Positions 46,601 to 61,889 of a DNA stretch of 64,000 nucleotides are shown piece after piece; position 1 is the first letter of the stretch, and each line of letters starts with the position of its first letter. The position numbers and the translations under genes were made by a program. The notes under the pieces are model-generated. The model was not told the origin of the DNA and made no database searches. It worked only from the letters and a program-made list of their open reading frames with translations. Source of the DNA: Ramazzottius varieornatus (Eukaryota; Tardigrada; Eutardigrada; Parachela; Ramazzottiidae); assembly GCA_001949185.1 (NCBI GenBank), contig BDGG01000001.1:1670263-1734262 (forward strand), written 5' to 3'.

Positions 46601-48097
46601 GGACTCGATGGAGTTTTCACGGACAACGTCGGTGATGGGGTTTGACCCACAACCGCGATGTCCCATGTGTAACACAGGTCCGTCGGGTTTGAAGTGATAC
46701 TGCCATGGTCTGAACAAGGTCGACTTGGCGGCTTTCTGACTTCTCGGTAAAGCTTTGGCGATAGTGTACCTAAACACAAAAATTTTCGCTGCCCGAAATC
46801 CGGATGGTAGCATAATTAATTAGAAGCAGTTGTTCTCTGAGGCGACGAAGTCAGCCTGGTTTGTAGGGAAGTTTTGCGACAGAAAATACGCGCTCTTTTT
46901 CTGTCATGTGTTCACTTCAGGGGTGTGGTATGTACAGTACCTTAGCGTTAAAGTTCCGCAGTCGGTGATTCGGAGAACTTGGTGTTTCGCAGGCACTCTA
47001 ACAGGTACGGTGACTTTTCCATGGGAGCCTTTCAGCAACGCTCCACCGATCAAAGCGTAGGCGAAATACAAGGGTGGAATATCGTTCTCCGAATCCTTGC
47101 CAACTTCATAAAAATCCACTCTTACGTGGCATATCTCCAGCACATGCATATCACAGCGAAATATCATTGGTTGGGAGTCGACCAACGGTCCATGCTTGCT
47201 TTGTCGGATAAACTCGTGAGAATGTCCTTCGCGGAAATACCTCGACACTTTGTACTCGGGGCGAGCGCGCAGGTTGTAGCGAACAGGCTCGGCATGTTCA
47301 AAGCGGACACGGAATTGCCGCTGGTGGTAGTTTTGGGCTTGCCATTCGACTCCTGCGGGATCGAAGACGAAGGAGACGGAGGAGTGGTCGGTTAGGTAGC
47401 CAGGAACTTGAGAGATCTCCTCGTCGTCGATCACACCAAACAGGTCGGCCTTGTCGATCTCGGGGTCGCCGGTGGGCGGTGTGTAGGTGCGAGGACTGTG
47501 GTGAGCTTCCAATCTGCGTATGGTCAGGGCGTGACCATCAACAGTCGGGTGTCGTTGTCCGATAAAGTAATGGAATAGCAATTCGTTCGAGTTTTTCGTG
47601 GAGATTTTGGTTTCTCCATTCCAACTAAACCTGCGAAGCACAAACATTTTGCACGATATGTCAAAGGAGCCCAACTACACATCGGCGATGTAACATCCCT
47701 GAACCGATTACAGTATAGCCTATTGCAAAGCCAAATATCAGCTACTATTTCTCGGTTTGCAAACGTGGGTCTACTTGATAGCGAAGGATCAAATCGAATG
47801 AGTATCGCTGCAGGTATTCAAAAATGAAGTATTCCAATTTTTAAAGTCCTTCGGTCGGTTCTGCCAACTGGACAGGACGAAGCTACTGTACTGTGCAAAC
47901 CCGGTGAGAGGATCGCGGTATGGTATCACAACTTCCGCGTTAGGTATAATATTCAATGGCAAGGCATGATCCGGATCCCAGTTTCCCAACTCCGGACAAT
48001 TACCCGTCACAAAGACCATCAGATCCTCTTTGGTCGGCGCATTCACCCAAAAGCTCGCCACAAACGGTCGCACTTGCACCGGCGGCTTCTGCGCCAT
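43601..48097 (-). CDS. GPCPD1: Glycerophosphocholine phosphodiesterase GPCPD1 (CBM20 + GDPD)
   Basis: Cytosolic enzyme that cleaves glycerophosphocholine to glycerol-3-phosphate and choline. Exons: 48097-47892, 47630-46941, 46770-46101 and 44156-43601; all junctions keep phase. The N-terminus is a CBM20 starch-binding-type domain (FWVNAPTKEDLMVFVTGNCP then ELGNWDPDHALPL, strand WNGETKISTKNSNELLFHYF). The catalytic GDPD domain has HMGHRGCGSNP, REN, FVEFDVMLDVDMIPIIYHD and VGFNVEIKYP, with the expected His, Glu and Asp residues. The last exon gives YPVFLLTSNDALKGLEYDDL, KLKVITYGEANN and TGIIYDRIFDF, matching the end of the barrel. The large third intron (44157-46100) contains an assembly gap of 147 N. 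Start chosen at MAQKPPVQV because it is the only ATG shortly before CBM20. Confidence 0.92.
44545..44691. other. Assembly gap (147 N)
   Basis: Run of N in the last intron of GPCPD1. Sequence on either side reads GTATGGTG and CACCATAC, so the gap sits at the centre of at least a short palindrome. Confidence 0.9.
44692..46100. other. Large intron sequence of GPCPD1
   Basis: About 1.4 kb with no exon needed for the enzyme. Open stretches here are short and without homology. It contains GCGCTCGACCAGCC/GGCTTGAGACC-type words but no clear element. Confidence 0.4.
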
Positions 48098-48380
48098 CGC
48101 GCACAAAATCCACCAATCTTCCTACAAGATCAACTTTTTTGTATTCCCAGAAACACTCCTACTAGAAAACCAGAATCTTTCCCCATCAAACTCAACTCAG
48201 AAAGCATCCTTCCCCAATCCACTTTCAGCCATGGTAACACCCGAGACCTCAAGAAAAATCCCAGCAAACTCTCGTACACAAATCAGTAAAACAAATAACT
48301 CGCCCTTGTAAGAATTATCCAAAAACTATTTAGACTAAATTTCGTCAGAGCAGAGAACGCAAGAAAGAAAACGGAGGAAT

Positions 48381-51300
48381 CTACCGGTAATCTCGATATT
48401 CTTGCTTGAGTATCCACACACCCGGTCCTCGCCGCTTCTTCTCGAAATCACACACACCCTTCAGGATCGCTCTAAACAGGTTGGCTTCCTGCGCCGGCAG
48501 CTCCTTCTGAAACTTATTCACCAGCACTTCTGTCGTGGCTTGACCCGGTATCGTCGTGTCATGGTTCAAGAACGCCACCAGTCGCTCAGCAATTGCCAGT
48601 TGTTCTGTTGAAGCAAACGACTCGCTCTCATCCGCCTCATTCAGCCCACTCTCTAACTGCGCAAAGTTGACATACGGTCTCTGCTGATCAGCCCTTCCGC
48701 CACCTTCTTCGTCGCTATCGGCGAACGAAGGTGCAGAGTGGTTACTGTTGCTCTCGACACCGTCGTTCATGACGGCCACGTTGTGCCGAATGCGTGTCAG
48801 TAAGGAAGCTGCGCTCATGGGGACCTCATCGTTGCTGTCATCGTCTTCGTTGAAGGAAGTCTTTTCTTCCTTCTCGGCAGGTTCAGCGGAAGGCTTGACC
48901 GGAACGACTTTGATATCGCCTGAGTAGTTGGGAACACCGCTGGTGGCGGGATGGCATCGCTTCCGAGAAAGGCGGAGCATTCGCATGGCTTCTTGGGCGA
49001 CCTTCTGAGCTTCTTCCTCCACGATTGCGTGGTCCTAGAAATTACCCAAAGGGTTCAAAACAGATCAAGTTCCTAATAAATCATCTTTGGATTAACATAC
49101 ACAAATATTCGAAATGAAATTTCAGAACTGAACAACAGTAGTGGACGTCAGCAGATGAGTTTACGCAGATCATTTCCCGAGTGGCGCACGCCATTGGCCA
49201 ACGCCAGTGGAAACGTGCGCCACTTGAATCATCGATCTGAGCGAGATCATATCGGAAATCATATTTGAAGATTTACCCGCTGGGTTCCGTTCGCCACCTC
49301 TTCGTAGGGCACAGCAGAGTGTGCGGTGGTCTTCTTGAACAGCGTCTGCAAAACATAGTCTTCGTTCTTCTTGCGTTCTTCCTCGGTTTCGTCGGCCGGA
49401 TTCTGGTAGGCTTCGGTCTTGGCCAAGCCAGTAATGACTGCGCCATCCACCATGTTTTTCCTTCGCTTCGTTTTCTTCCGGTCCTTCGAGGCTTCGGTCA
49501 ACTGCGGGATTTCCGTGTTGAGGTTTCCCGCTTGCGATGTCGAAGCTTGTCCAATCTTTGAGCTGATGGCTTTGGCTAGCTGCTTCAACCGATCGCGAGC
49601 GGGGTCAGCTAGATAAGGGAGAGCTTCATGTTAGACATGACTTCCGGTTCCGGCTCTAATACTATATCACATATCACATGACATCACCAAACAGTAGTGT
49701 GACATGGCAACATACACACCATTACGGTTTCCAGACATCACATCCCAGTCTGACATGCTGACCACTTTGTCACATTACATGACAGCCTCACCTGCAGCGG
49801 AAGCGGACGACGTTGCTGGCGGAGGTAAGTCCACAGCTGCTGCAGTTTCCGTTATCTCGTCTTTGCCCGGTGTGCTGAGCGTAAAGAGCTCGTACAGGTC
49901 GTTGTGTTTGAAAAACCTCTTCTGTTTGGGATCTTTCAGGACGCGGTTGGTCAAGTACTGCTTGAAGATTTGTCGATGGTAGATCTTCTCTTCAATGGTC
50001 CCCGCACACAGCAGCCTGTAGATCGTCACGTTCTTCTTCTGGCCGATACGCCAGGCCCGTTCTCTAGCCTGTGTGTCTGTTGACGGATTCCAGTCGGGAT
50101 CTAACCAAACGAACACACAACTTAAATCAGGGAACAAGCTGATGAGGAAAGTCAATTCTTACCGAAAATAATCACACGACTGGCTCCAGTCAGATTGACG
50201 CCTAGGCCACCGACGCGAGTTGTGAGAAGGAAGCAGAAGATGTCGGGGTCTTGGTTAAAGTCTCTGATGAGGCTCTGACGTCTGGCGATGGGCGTTTCAC
50301 CGTCCATTCGAAGGAAGGTGTAGTCGTTGCTGTCTAGGAAGTCAGCCATGATATCGAGCATCTACACAGAACAATATAAATACAGTGTTATTCTAAAGGA
50401 GAAGAACCAAGAAGGGGCTATACCTTTCGGCTTTGAGAGAATATCAGAGTCTTGTGGCTCTGCTTTTTCCACATCTTCAGCAAGGCTTCCACGACGACCA
50501 TCTTTCCAGATCGTCGCCAATACCCAAACTTTGCTGCTTCCTCGTCGTCAATCAGCGGCTTCTTTGTCTTGACGTCGAGGAAGACCTTTGGTCCGCCGTC
50601 AAACAAGTCGGGATGGTTGCACAACTTCCTCAGCTGCATCAAGCCAACGAAAATCTACCAAGACAACTACAGTAATCATAAAACTTATTCTCCACAAACT
50701 CACAAGATGTATTGGTTCGCACCTGAACGTCGCCGTGGATGACATTCCGCAGTTCGTCCGACTGGAGGTACTCTTGATACAGTTGTCTTTGATGGTCGGT
50801 CAGCTGGCAAAAGAGAACTTGTTCGTTCTTCTCCGGAAGTTGTATAGCTACTTTGACGTCGGCTTTGGATCGACGAAGAAGGTAGGGCGTGATGGTGTTC
50901 TTCAAGGCTGTGGCACACTTGTACGCCGTATGAACCTACAGCGAAACTGGTGGTAACCAATGTCGTTTTACCCCACACAAAATTCCCAGTGAATGTAGAT
51001 TCACTTACTTGAACGTCGGAAGCAGTCTCACGAGATCCTTGAATGATAGGAACACTGAATTGTTCCAGAAAGACGTTGAGAAGGCCCAGCTTGCCAGGAA
51101 AGATAAAGTCCATCAGGGACCACAGCTCGCGCAGGTTGTTCTGCATCGGTGACCCAGAACAGATGATGCGATGTGGTGTTCGAAACTACGCCAAGCAAAG
51201 ACGCAAACATTGTTCCTATATTCTTGGACGACAGCTCGGCAAACAAACTCGATAAGAGCGTTTTCCCAAGTGGCGCACCGTTTGCAGCGGTACTGGCCCA

Positions 51301-53169
51301 ACAGTGCGCCACTTGGAAAACCCATCTTCTCGAGTTTGTTGGGAGGTTTCCCATACGTCCTGTTCGGACAAAGGACTAACTTGTTTGCAGGCAACTGTAA
51401 TCTGACTATCAGGATTGCGTATCTTGTGACCTTCATCCAGAACGACGTAGTGCCAGTCTTGCTTCAGCAATAGCACTTGGTATGAGAGGACTCCCTGATA
51501 AGTGGTCACTATCACTCCACTGCATTTCACCATGCTCTTCACCAGAGACATCTGCAAAACGACCAGCGAAGTTGATAGAGACAATCATAAAAGACGTCAA
51601 TATCAGACCTCTTGGAAAGACATACCTTTGAACCAGAATGAGAGCCGGAAGCATGAAGAATGGCGACCCTCGCTGGCGGCCACCATTTGTGGAACTCGTT
51701 CACCCACTGATGAAGTACCGTAGCTGGACAGATGATCAGCACTGGTCCGAGGCCCTTCATACTACACAAGAATAAGTCTCTTTCAAACTGATATTCGCAC
51801 CAAAGATTTGAGGGTTTTGTGGCGTACTTTACACTTCGATCGTAGAGTCTGGAGTACTGCAGAGCAGCTAGCAGAGCGATGATCTGGACAGTCTTACCCA
51901 AACCCATCTCATCACCGAGAATACCACCGACTTCCTGATTGTGCAACTCCCACAGCCACTTTACACCGGTTCGCTGGTAGGCATACAAGCCCGTCCATAT
52001 CTCTCGCGGCATTTTCAACCCGCCTGAAAGCGTCAAGAATTCCTCCTCCTCCTCCACGTCGCCGCCATCCGCAGTATCTCTGGCGGCCTTCTCTTGATCC
52101 TTCTGCAGTCTCCCATTCTGATACTCCCTGTAACAGAAATCCCACAGGCTATGATATCACGGCAAACGATAGCTGCAATTCTTGAAACGCGTTTATATTT
52201 CATTCTGTTTTCTTACCGTATTCGTTCGAGATAGACTGAAGAATCAGCGTCGTCTTTGATCCGACTATTCTTGCGCGCCGCTCGTTTCCCTTCTGCCGCT
52301 TCGTCCGTCTCATCGTCCAAAACTTCTGTAAATACATAACGACATTGTCAGAATTCATAATAACATAATTATTAGACTTCAAGTCTGACGTTCAATTTCA
52401 CTTACCGCCATCAGAGACGTCTTCCGAGATTTCGTTCGATCTGCTCGACGAGGCGTCATCATCATGCGACTTCTTCCTTCTTTTCCGATCCCGTGCTTGA
52501 CCGGGTAGAAGCCCTCGGGAAGATTTGGTTGGAGCAGACCAGTCTCTGCTTTCTCCGTTGCGTTTTCCTGTTCGGGCTGTTGGCAAAAAGTTCCTATTCG
52601 ACAGCGCATCTTCTTTCTTCTTCTTGATGCGTCGTTCCTGGTCGGCGAGATACCTTTCGAACGCCGTCAGGTGTGGTGCGTTGCTTGTGGAAGGCGCAGA
52701 TGAAGATTCGGAAGGCTTATCAGCCGGAGCTTCTTTACGAGGTACAACCGGAAACCGCGACTTTGACTGAAGTGATCTAACATGGCAGAAAGAACAGTCA
52801 CAGTCAATCAAGAATCAAACAACGGGAGAAAAGTGAGAACAAGAGCTTAATCAATCAACAATCAAACGAGGTGCATATGTTATACCGTTTATGCTGTGCG
52901 ACGCGATTGCTTTCTTCCATGCGCTGTTCCGCCTGTGCGACCACACCGGCTTCCAGATCTTCTTGGTTGAATACCTGAAGACCCAGGTCATCCAGAACAC
53001 CGGCATCTTTGGATGCAGCTTGAGGAATAACCGAGACATCGACGCGGAATGGAGCAAGGACAGGAATGTTTGCGGATTCCGTTGTGGATGCATCTTCGGT
53101 ACACCGAGTTATTTCCTCATCGTTCACAGCTTTCTTCGCAAACAGTGGAGCTTCATCTGTCATCTCCAT
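48381..53169 (-). CDS. ERCC6: DNA excision repair protein ERCC6 / CSB (SNF2 ATPase)
   Basis: Swi2/Snf2 translocase of transcription-coupled repair that acts on stalled RNA polymerase II. About 13 exons between ATG 53169 and the stop at 48381: 53169-52886, 52776-52406, ~52325-52218, ~52132-51835, ~51768-51628, ~51552-51380, ~51190-51010, ~50936-50724, ~50660-50425, ~50361-50165, ~50107-49792, ~49600-49275 and ~49022-48381. Helicase motifs: GDEMGLGKT (I), [13 protein letters not shown] (Ia), [12 protein letters not shown] (II), [16 protein letters not shown] (III), [16 protein letters not shown] (V) and [20 protein letters not shown] (VI). The N-terminus has the CSB-type segment [17 protein letters not shown]. 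The C-terminus has [35 protein letters not shown] and a winged-helix-like end ([20 protein letters not shown]), all typical of CSB. Introns 6 and 12 contain GTGGCGCAC hairpins. Confidence 0.95.
49142..49256. repeat. GTGGCGCAC hairpin element (ERCC6 intron 12)
   Basis: Core CCCGAGTGGCGCACGCC..GAAACGTGCGCCACTTGAA; outer GGACGTCAGCAGATGA left edge. Confidence 0.75.
51238..51345. repeat. GTGGCGCAC hairpin element (ERCC6 intron 6)
   Basis: Well-preserved arms: CAAACAAACTCGATAAGA at the left and TCTTCTCGAGTTTGTTG at the right, core CCCAAGTGGCGCACCG..AGTGCGCCACTTGG. Confidence 0.8.
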
Positions 53170-53465
53170 GGCCGCACAGCACCGATACGGAAAATTACTG
53201 GCAAGATATCGATATAATAGCGTGAAGAGCACAAAGACACACCTTATGATTGAAGAGAAGCGCAAAAATTCCCATTCGGTAAAACCATAACACTGAAAAC
53301 CGTGCGCTATTCGGCCTATTCGGGTGCCCCTCAAACCCCCCATGCTCTGCAACAAGCTTGGTTGATTGGTGATCAGCCCGCTGCCCAGCAAATGTCAAAC
53401 CTTATCGTCAATCAATCGAAGGTGGTGAAGTAAAGGGAGGTTTGAGGGGTATTAGCGAATTCGCT

Positions 53466-54275
53466 TAGAGCTGTTAAAAACCAGACCAGACCACTTAGAA
53501 AGTGGTTTATATGGTTTACGTGGTTCGTGGTTTGACATCCAAAGCGAACCACCTCAAACCATATGGCATCTCAAACCAAACCACTCAAACCGGTTTCGAT
53601 CTCACGCCAAACCATATGAACCACTGGTTTATGTGGTTCACTATGGTTTGCGGTAAAGGGAAATTTCACACGAAATCTGCAGATTCTGTGCTAGAAGTCG
53701 GACCAAAACTGGCCGTCTGACAGTGCCAATCTTTTTCCCCCCACTGCCACCATGCGCAGGCGCATCGTTCTGAGTGCCACCTGACGCGCAGCTTTAACTG
53801 GGTGAGCACTGTGTCATAAGCTGCGCGACATCAGAACTACGCCTTCCGTCAGGTAAAAATCGCAGTTCCGGCAGTGTTGGACAACAGTGCTGGTGGAAAA
53901 ATGATTGCACTACCGGATGGCTGGCCATGGTGCTTTTTCAATTCCAGCACGCGCCAGTTTTGCCTGTTTGCGTCTGTTTGTAGAGAAACCAGCAACGGTC
54001 GCTCAACTTCTCATGTCCTCGGTGGTTGTTTTCGCTGATTAGTCAATTGAAGAAACTTGTGCCAGAATTTACTATGTAGTGGGGACCAAAAAGCTGTTCG
54101 CAAACCGGTTCAAACCGGTGGTTTATGTGGTTTCGTTTAAATGGTCTGGTTTGGAGTTTAGACCAGCCCACTTTTGGTGGTTTGCGGGAGAAACCATTTT
54201 CATTTAACCGGTTTGGCATGCAAACCACCACTTGAACCAAACTAAACCATATGGTTCAACCCATTAACAGCTCTA
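53466..54275. mobile_element. Non-autonomous hAT-type DNA transposon (810 bp)
   Basis: The ends are TAGAGCTGTTAA (53466) and its exact complement TTAACAGCTCTA (to 54275). They are flanked by an 8-bp target duplication AATTCGCT / AATTCGCC (53458-53465 and 54276-54283, one mismatch). Subterminal regions are packed with GGTTT/AAACC words (ATGGTTT, GTGGTTT) in both orientations, a layout common in hAT elements. No transposase frame remains. It sits between the ERCC6 start and LAMTOR2 stop. Confidence 0.85.
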
Positions 54276-54283
54276 AATTCGCC

Positions 54284-54719
54284 TGACTGTGTGACTGTCG
54301 AGATGGAAATGCCGCGCGCACTCTTCGAGACCCGGACCTCGAGACACGCCGCAAAGCGGAAACGGGCCTCTTCTTTTATATTCGTCCTTTAATCCACGAA
54401 CTATGGTACCAATACTCCATTTTCACACTTTCTTTGTGCAGGAGAGAACGACACTAACCCTGGTCGGAGACGGAACAGTCTGCACTCTGCAGCGAACCGT
54501 TCTTCTTCATCGTTCACGAGAACTTGCGCGGAACAGTGTTCAGATCTGGAAAGAGGTCCTTGAAATAATTCATTGTGGTCTCCAACGATAGCGGAGCGAA
54601 ATACGGAACACATATCATGAAAATTCTGTAGACTGTAGTAAAATCATAAAGATCACGAAATACTGGAAGAATGAACATCGGCAATAAGAGGAATAAAAAG
54701 GAAGTAGGAGTTCTACCGT
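54284..54719. other. Spacer downstream of LAMTOR2
   Basis: Likely LAMTOR2 3' UTR and flank; nothing else seen. Confidence 0.4.
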
Positions 54720-55556
54720 CTACGTAGCAGAAGCTATCATTGTCAGAGGCTCTTCTAGATAAGTCGCTAGTGCTCTCATCTTCGCCATCAGCATTCCTAG
54801 ACCGATGTCTCCTTTCGTGTACATGCAGAGGAGAAGGTTAGCTACTCGTCCCAGCGCTACTTTTCCTTCCTGTAATGGAGACAAGTTAACACGATTTCAC
54901 TGAGGAATTGAGGAAGACTGATTCCTACCATGCAGTCCAGAATTATGTACTGCAGTTTATCATCATGGAAAGCAGTCTTGGCGCTCTTGTCATACAGGGA
55001 CCATATATTACTGGCAATGGCACCTGTCACACGCGCATCTTTGTCTCCATATCCCGAATAGGCCAGCAAGACTCCTTCCTTATTCAGCAATCTGCAATAG
55101 CGAATAACAGCGAAACTTGACTTCCATGTCGTGATTGAAACATGGTCAGGACTTGCCAGTCTCCCACGGAGAAAGTCAGACATATCACATCCAGCCTCTG
55201 CTTCATTACATCCAATGGACTAATTTAGAGTGTGGATGTCTCATATGTCTGCTGGATTAGCGTTAATAGAGGACCAGATGGTGATGGCCGTAATCCATCA
55301 AGCATTCACTGCACACTGTGCCCTCATTCCGCCATCCCTTCCACTGCTTGAGCCCATCAGACAAAATCGATTATCCCCATCCCTCCGTGCGTCCTCCTTT
55401 CTTCCAAAAAAGGATGTGGTGTGACTAGACTAGGAGCTTACACAAAAAGAGCTGTTCGGTAGAAAAGGGGAAAAAAACAGGGACTTACAGCGTGCTTTGG
55501 ACACCTCCCGTGTTGGCTTGACTCAGGACTTGTGATAGTACTTTCGGCCGTAACAT
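54720..55556 (-). CDS. LAMTOR2: Ragulator subunit LAMTOR2 (p14, roadblock domain)
   Basis: Lysosomal scaffold subunit that, with LAMTOR3, anchors Rag GTPases and MEK signalling. Three exons: 55556-55489 (MLRPKVLSQVLSQANTGG), 55091-54929 (LLAYSGYGDKDARVTGAIAS; LQYIILDCM) and 54869-54720 (VALGRVANLLLCMYTKGDIG; LATYLEEPL). The total length is ~125-126 residues, the usual size, and the wording is nearly that of the vertebrate protein. Phase is preserved at both introns. The start is the first ATG, matching the family. Confidence 0.95.
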
Positions 55557-56895
55557 CTTAAAGCTGGTCCGTTAAGTAGCCTTCCGGCTTCAGCGATCCG
55601 GGGGAAGGATAGGAGTCTCTGAGAGTAGAAGCAACGAATGAAATCCAACCGGAAACGGAAGACAAATCGAATCAATTTTAGTACTGTACTATATTTCCAA
55701 GACTGTCCTCCTGCTAAGAGAGGAGTGGCCAGAATCGTGTGACGTCATCCAAAGCTCTCCTTGAATAGTGCATGCTTTACGATAGCTTGATCAGTTGATT
55801 CTTTATGGATCGCTCCGTGGCCCCACCTACGATTCATCTTTTAGCCAATGGGAAATTTGCCCATTTGACTACTATTTTTTTTGCTGATTTTGCCATTCAT
55901 GAAAACGCTGCGAGCGTCTACAAACCTCTGCTTGCATTCTCCAGTCCTCCACTCAAACTTCTGCTTGTTTTCATATCGGGTTATTTCCTCCAGCTACAAG
56001 GATATCGGAGCTCCTGCCCGTCAACGAACAGCCGTAAACTCCGCTTCAGCTGTCTCTCTTCCTGAACTTGGAGGTCTTCAGTCGACTGGCCTACTTTACT
56101 ACGCCGGCGGAAGTGAGGTGCGTTTCTGTAAACATACTCCCATTCTGAACGCTGATCTATGTTTCATTTACAGATTTATCGCCGAGAGGGTTCTCCCAAC
56201 ATTGAAATAACTTTTTCAGCGGAAAGGAAGCACCCGAAGCGACGGCGGAATTTTTCGGAGGGGAGACGTCGAATTTGAGCTTATACACAGGTAAGACTTG
56301 GCTCGACATTAGCAAACGAGTTTTTCCGTTGAAGTGGATCTAAATATGAAATACTGAGTGTGGAAACGTGCTAGAGGCTCTCAAGAATTAGCACGTCCTT
56401 TGTTTGAGGAGAGACGAGTGACCCGGTTTTTTCAATGGATTTTCTCGAGAGATTGGCTTCTCGTCAACGACGGTGTGTGTTGAGCGTCGATTAATTACTT
56501 CACTTCGAAGAACGATTTTGTTTCTCCCAACTTGTTATTTTTCTTAAAGATTACGGAAGTAACTTGATGTCTGTTTTGATAGCGGTTTTCTTGAATTTCT
56601 CGGTTGGTAGCAGAGAAAACAAGTCTAAACACCGCGTGTTGCCTTTTGAAGACATCTGTTTACCATTACTGTATTCAGTATTTTCGTGATGGATGTGCCG
56701 CACTTCCTCTCCCTCTCTCTCGCGCACTCTCTCCTCGAGTCGATTAGTTGGATAGTTGACCTCGGTCCACCACCAATTGTCTCTTTTCTTCCTTCCGTTA
56801 TGCGTTAGCCGCCCACCGATCGATACTTTCCACAAATCTGTCCATCGCTGATCGTGTTATCTTTTTACAGAGATTGAATTTCACTCCGCGCGACG
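55557..56895 (+). other. Intergenic region with candidate exons of an unknown gene
   Basis: 1.3 kb between LAMTOR2 and ECD, which diverge. Plus-strand candidate exons at 55995-56117 (SYKDIGAPARQRTAVNSASA; GGLQSTGLLYYAGGSE) and 56219-56300 (GKEAPEATAEFFGGETSNLS then LYTG) have clean acceptor/donor borders (TTTCCTCCAG, GTGCG; TTTTTCAG, GTAAGA). They could form a short protein but no start or end exon was found. A TTTTTACAG at 56869 suggests the ECD 5' UTR is spliced, so these could be non-coding or upstream exons of ECD transcripts. Confidence 0.35.
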
Positions 56896-60701
<3,806 letters not shown>

Positions 60702-60901
60702 AGAGTTTTTACAGACTGAGTCTGACTTTCGGTTCTCTTCCTTGAATTCAATGCTTTTATCGATCTTTTTATTCACTTCTGTTTGGATTTTATCTTTGTG
60801 GTGTATTTTTTCTTGACGTGATAACATTGAAACTTGTACAGATAACAATTTTCAAGTTTGCGTTTCTCAATTCTAAATTTTTATCGTGGTGAGAAGTCGC
60901 A

Positions 60902-61889
60902 TCAAAAGTTATCCATTCGTCTGGCTTCTTTCTTCAGAGAATTGTCGCGCTTTTCTCGAAGTCTTTCCGCCGCAGCTTTTCTTTGCCTGTAAACAAGCTT
61001 ATAAGACCGCGCTTCAGTGGCAGACAAAAAGAGGAAAGTTACTGTACCTGTAAGCGATGATGGCTTCGTCTTCCGGTGTAACTTCCACTTCCGGGTGTTC
61101 GAGTTGCCGAATGATGTAACGGATCTTGTCCAAACAGTCGGCCATGTTATAGTCTCGGGACCGCGTCTTGTCGGACTGTATGAAGAACTCGCCTTCCTTG
61201 GTTATCCTCGTATTGTGTTTCTCGCGAAGGAGGGGCTTCAAATGGTTTGGTATCCACTTTGCTTTCTCAATATCAAATCTGACGTCGACTTTTGTGTTCA
61301 CTGTACAACAAAGCATCAATCAACCATATCCAATCAACAGAAACCATTACGGTTCGGCGTCCGCGGTACGGCGTGCCATAAAGCAAAAAAACCCAACCCA
61401 ACCCAACATGACTGCGCATGACGTCAAAGATGAACTACCTTCACAATGGCGCACAAGTGCGATAATTATGACGTCGTTTTGCGAGTTCAAAAACAACATA
61501 CCTTTATTCACATTCTGCCCTCCTGGTCCAGAACTTCTCGAGTAAGATACTTGGAGCTCCTCTGCAAGACCAAAACGCATGACCATGAGCTACCACAGCT
61601 AATTTTAAGCTGAGGGTGGCGAGAGACCTACCAACTGGGATATATCCGTGAAATGTCTCCGATTTCTCCGCTGCTTCTCTGTACTACACAACGAAACACA
61701 ATTGTCGAAAAGCAGAGCAGAGTCGCCACAAAATCACGAAGGGCAAACCTGGTTATCCGCTCCAGTGTAGTCGAACTTGCTGTTGGGATATAACTTGTCA
61801 AGGCTGTAGATACTTTTGAAGCCACAACGACAATGATGATGCACTCGCGGAACTGAGGATCGGAGTAATCTAGATATGACCGGAAGCAT
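60902..61889 (-). CDS. MRPL58: Mitochondrial peptidyl-tRNA hydrolase ICT1 / mL62 (MRPL58)
   Basis: Class-I release-factor-like rescue enzyme built into the mitochondrial large ribosomal subunit. Exons: 61889-61749, 61559-61502, 61300-61048 and 60986-60902 (TGA). The Arg-rich leader MLPVISRLLRSSVPRVH fits mitochondrial import. FKSIYSLDKLYPNS is the family's N-terminal signature, SRSSGPGGQNVNK carries the catalytic GGQ, and the basic tail QRKAAAERLREKRDNSLKKE inserts into the ribosome in known homologs. About 178 residues, close to the usual ~200. The gene is convergent with ECD (200-bp spacer). Confidence 0.92.

Noticed and set aside
53466-54275. GGTTT/AAACC-rich region as a CRISPR-like or satellite array
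   Set aside because: The units are irregular and the region is bounded by inverted ends and a target duplication, so a hAT element explains it.
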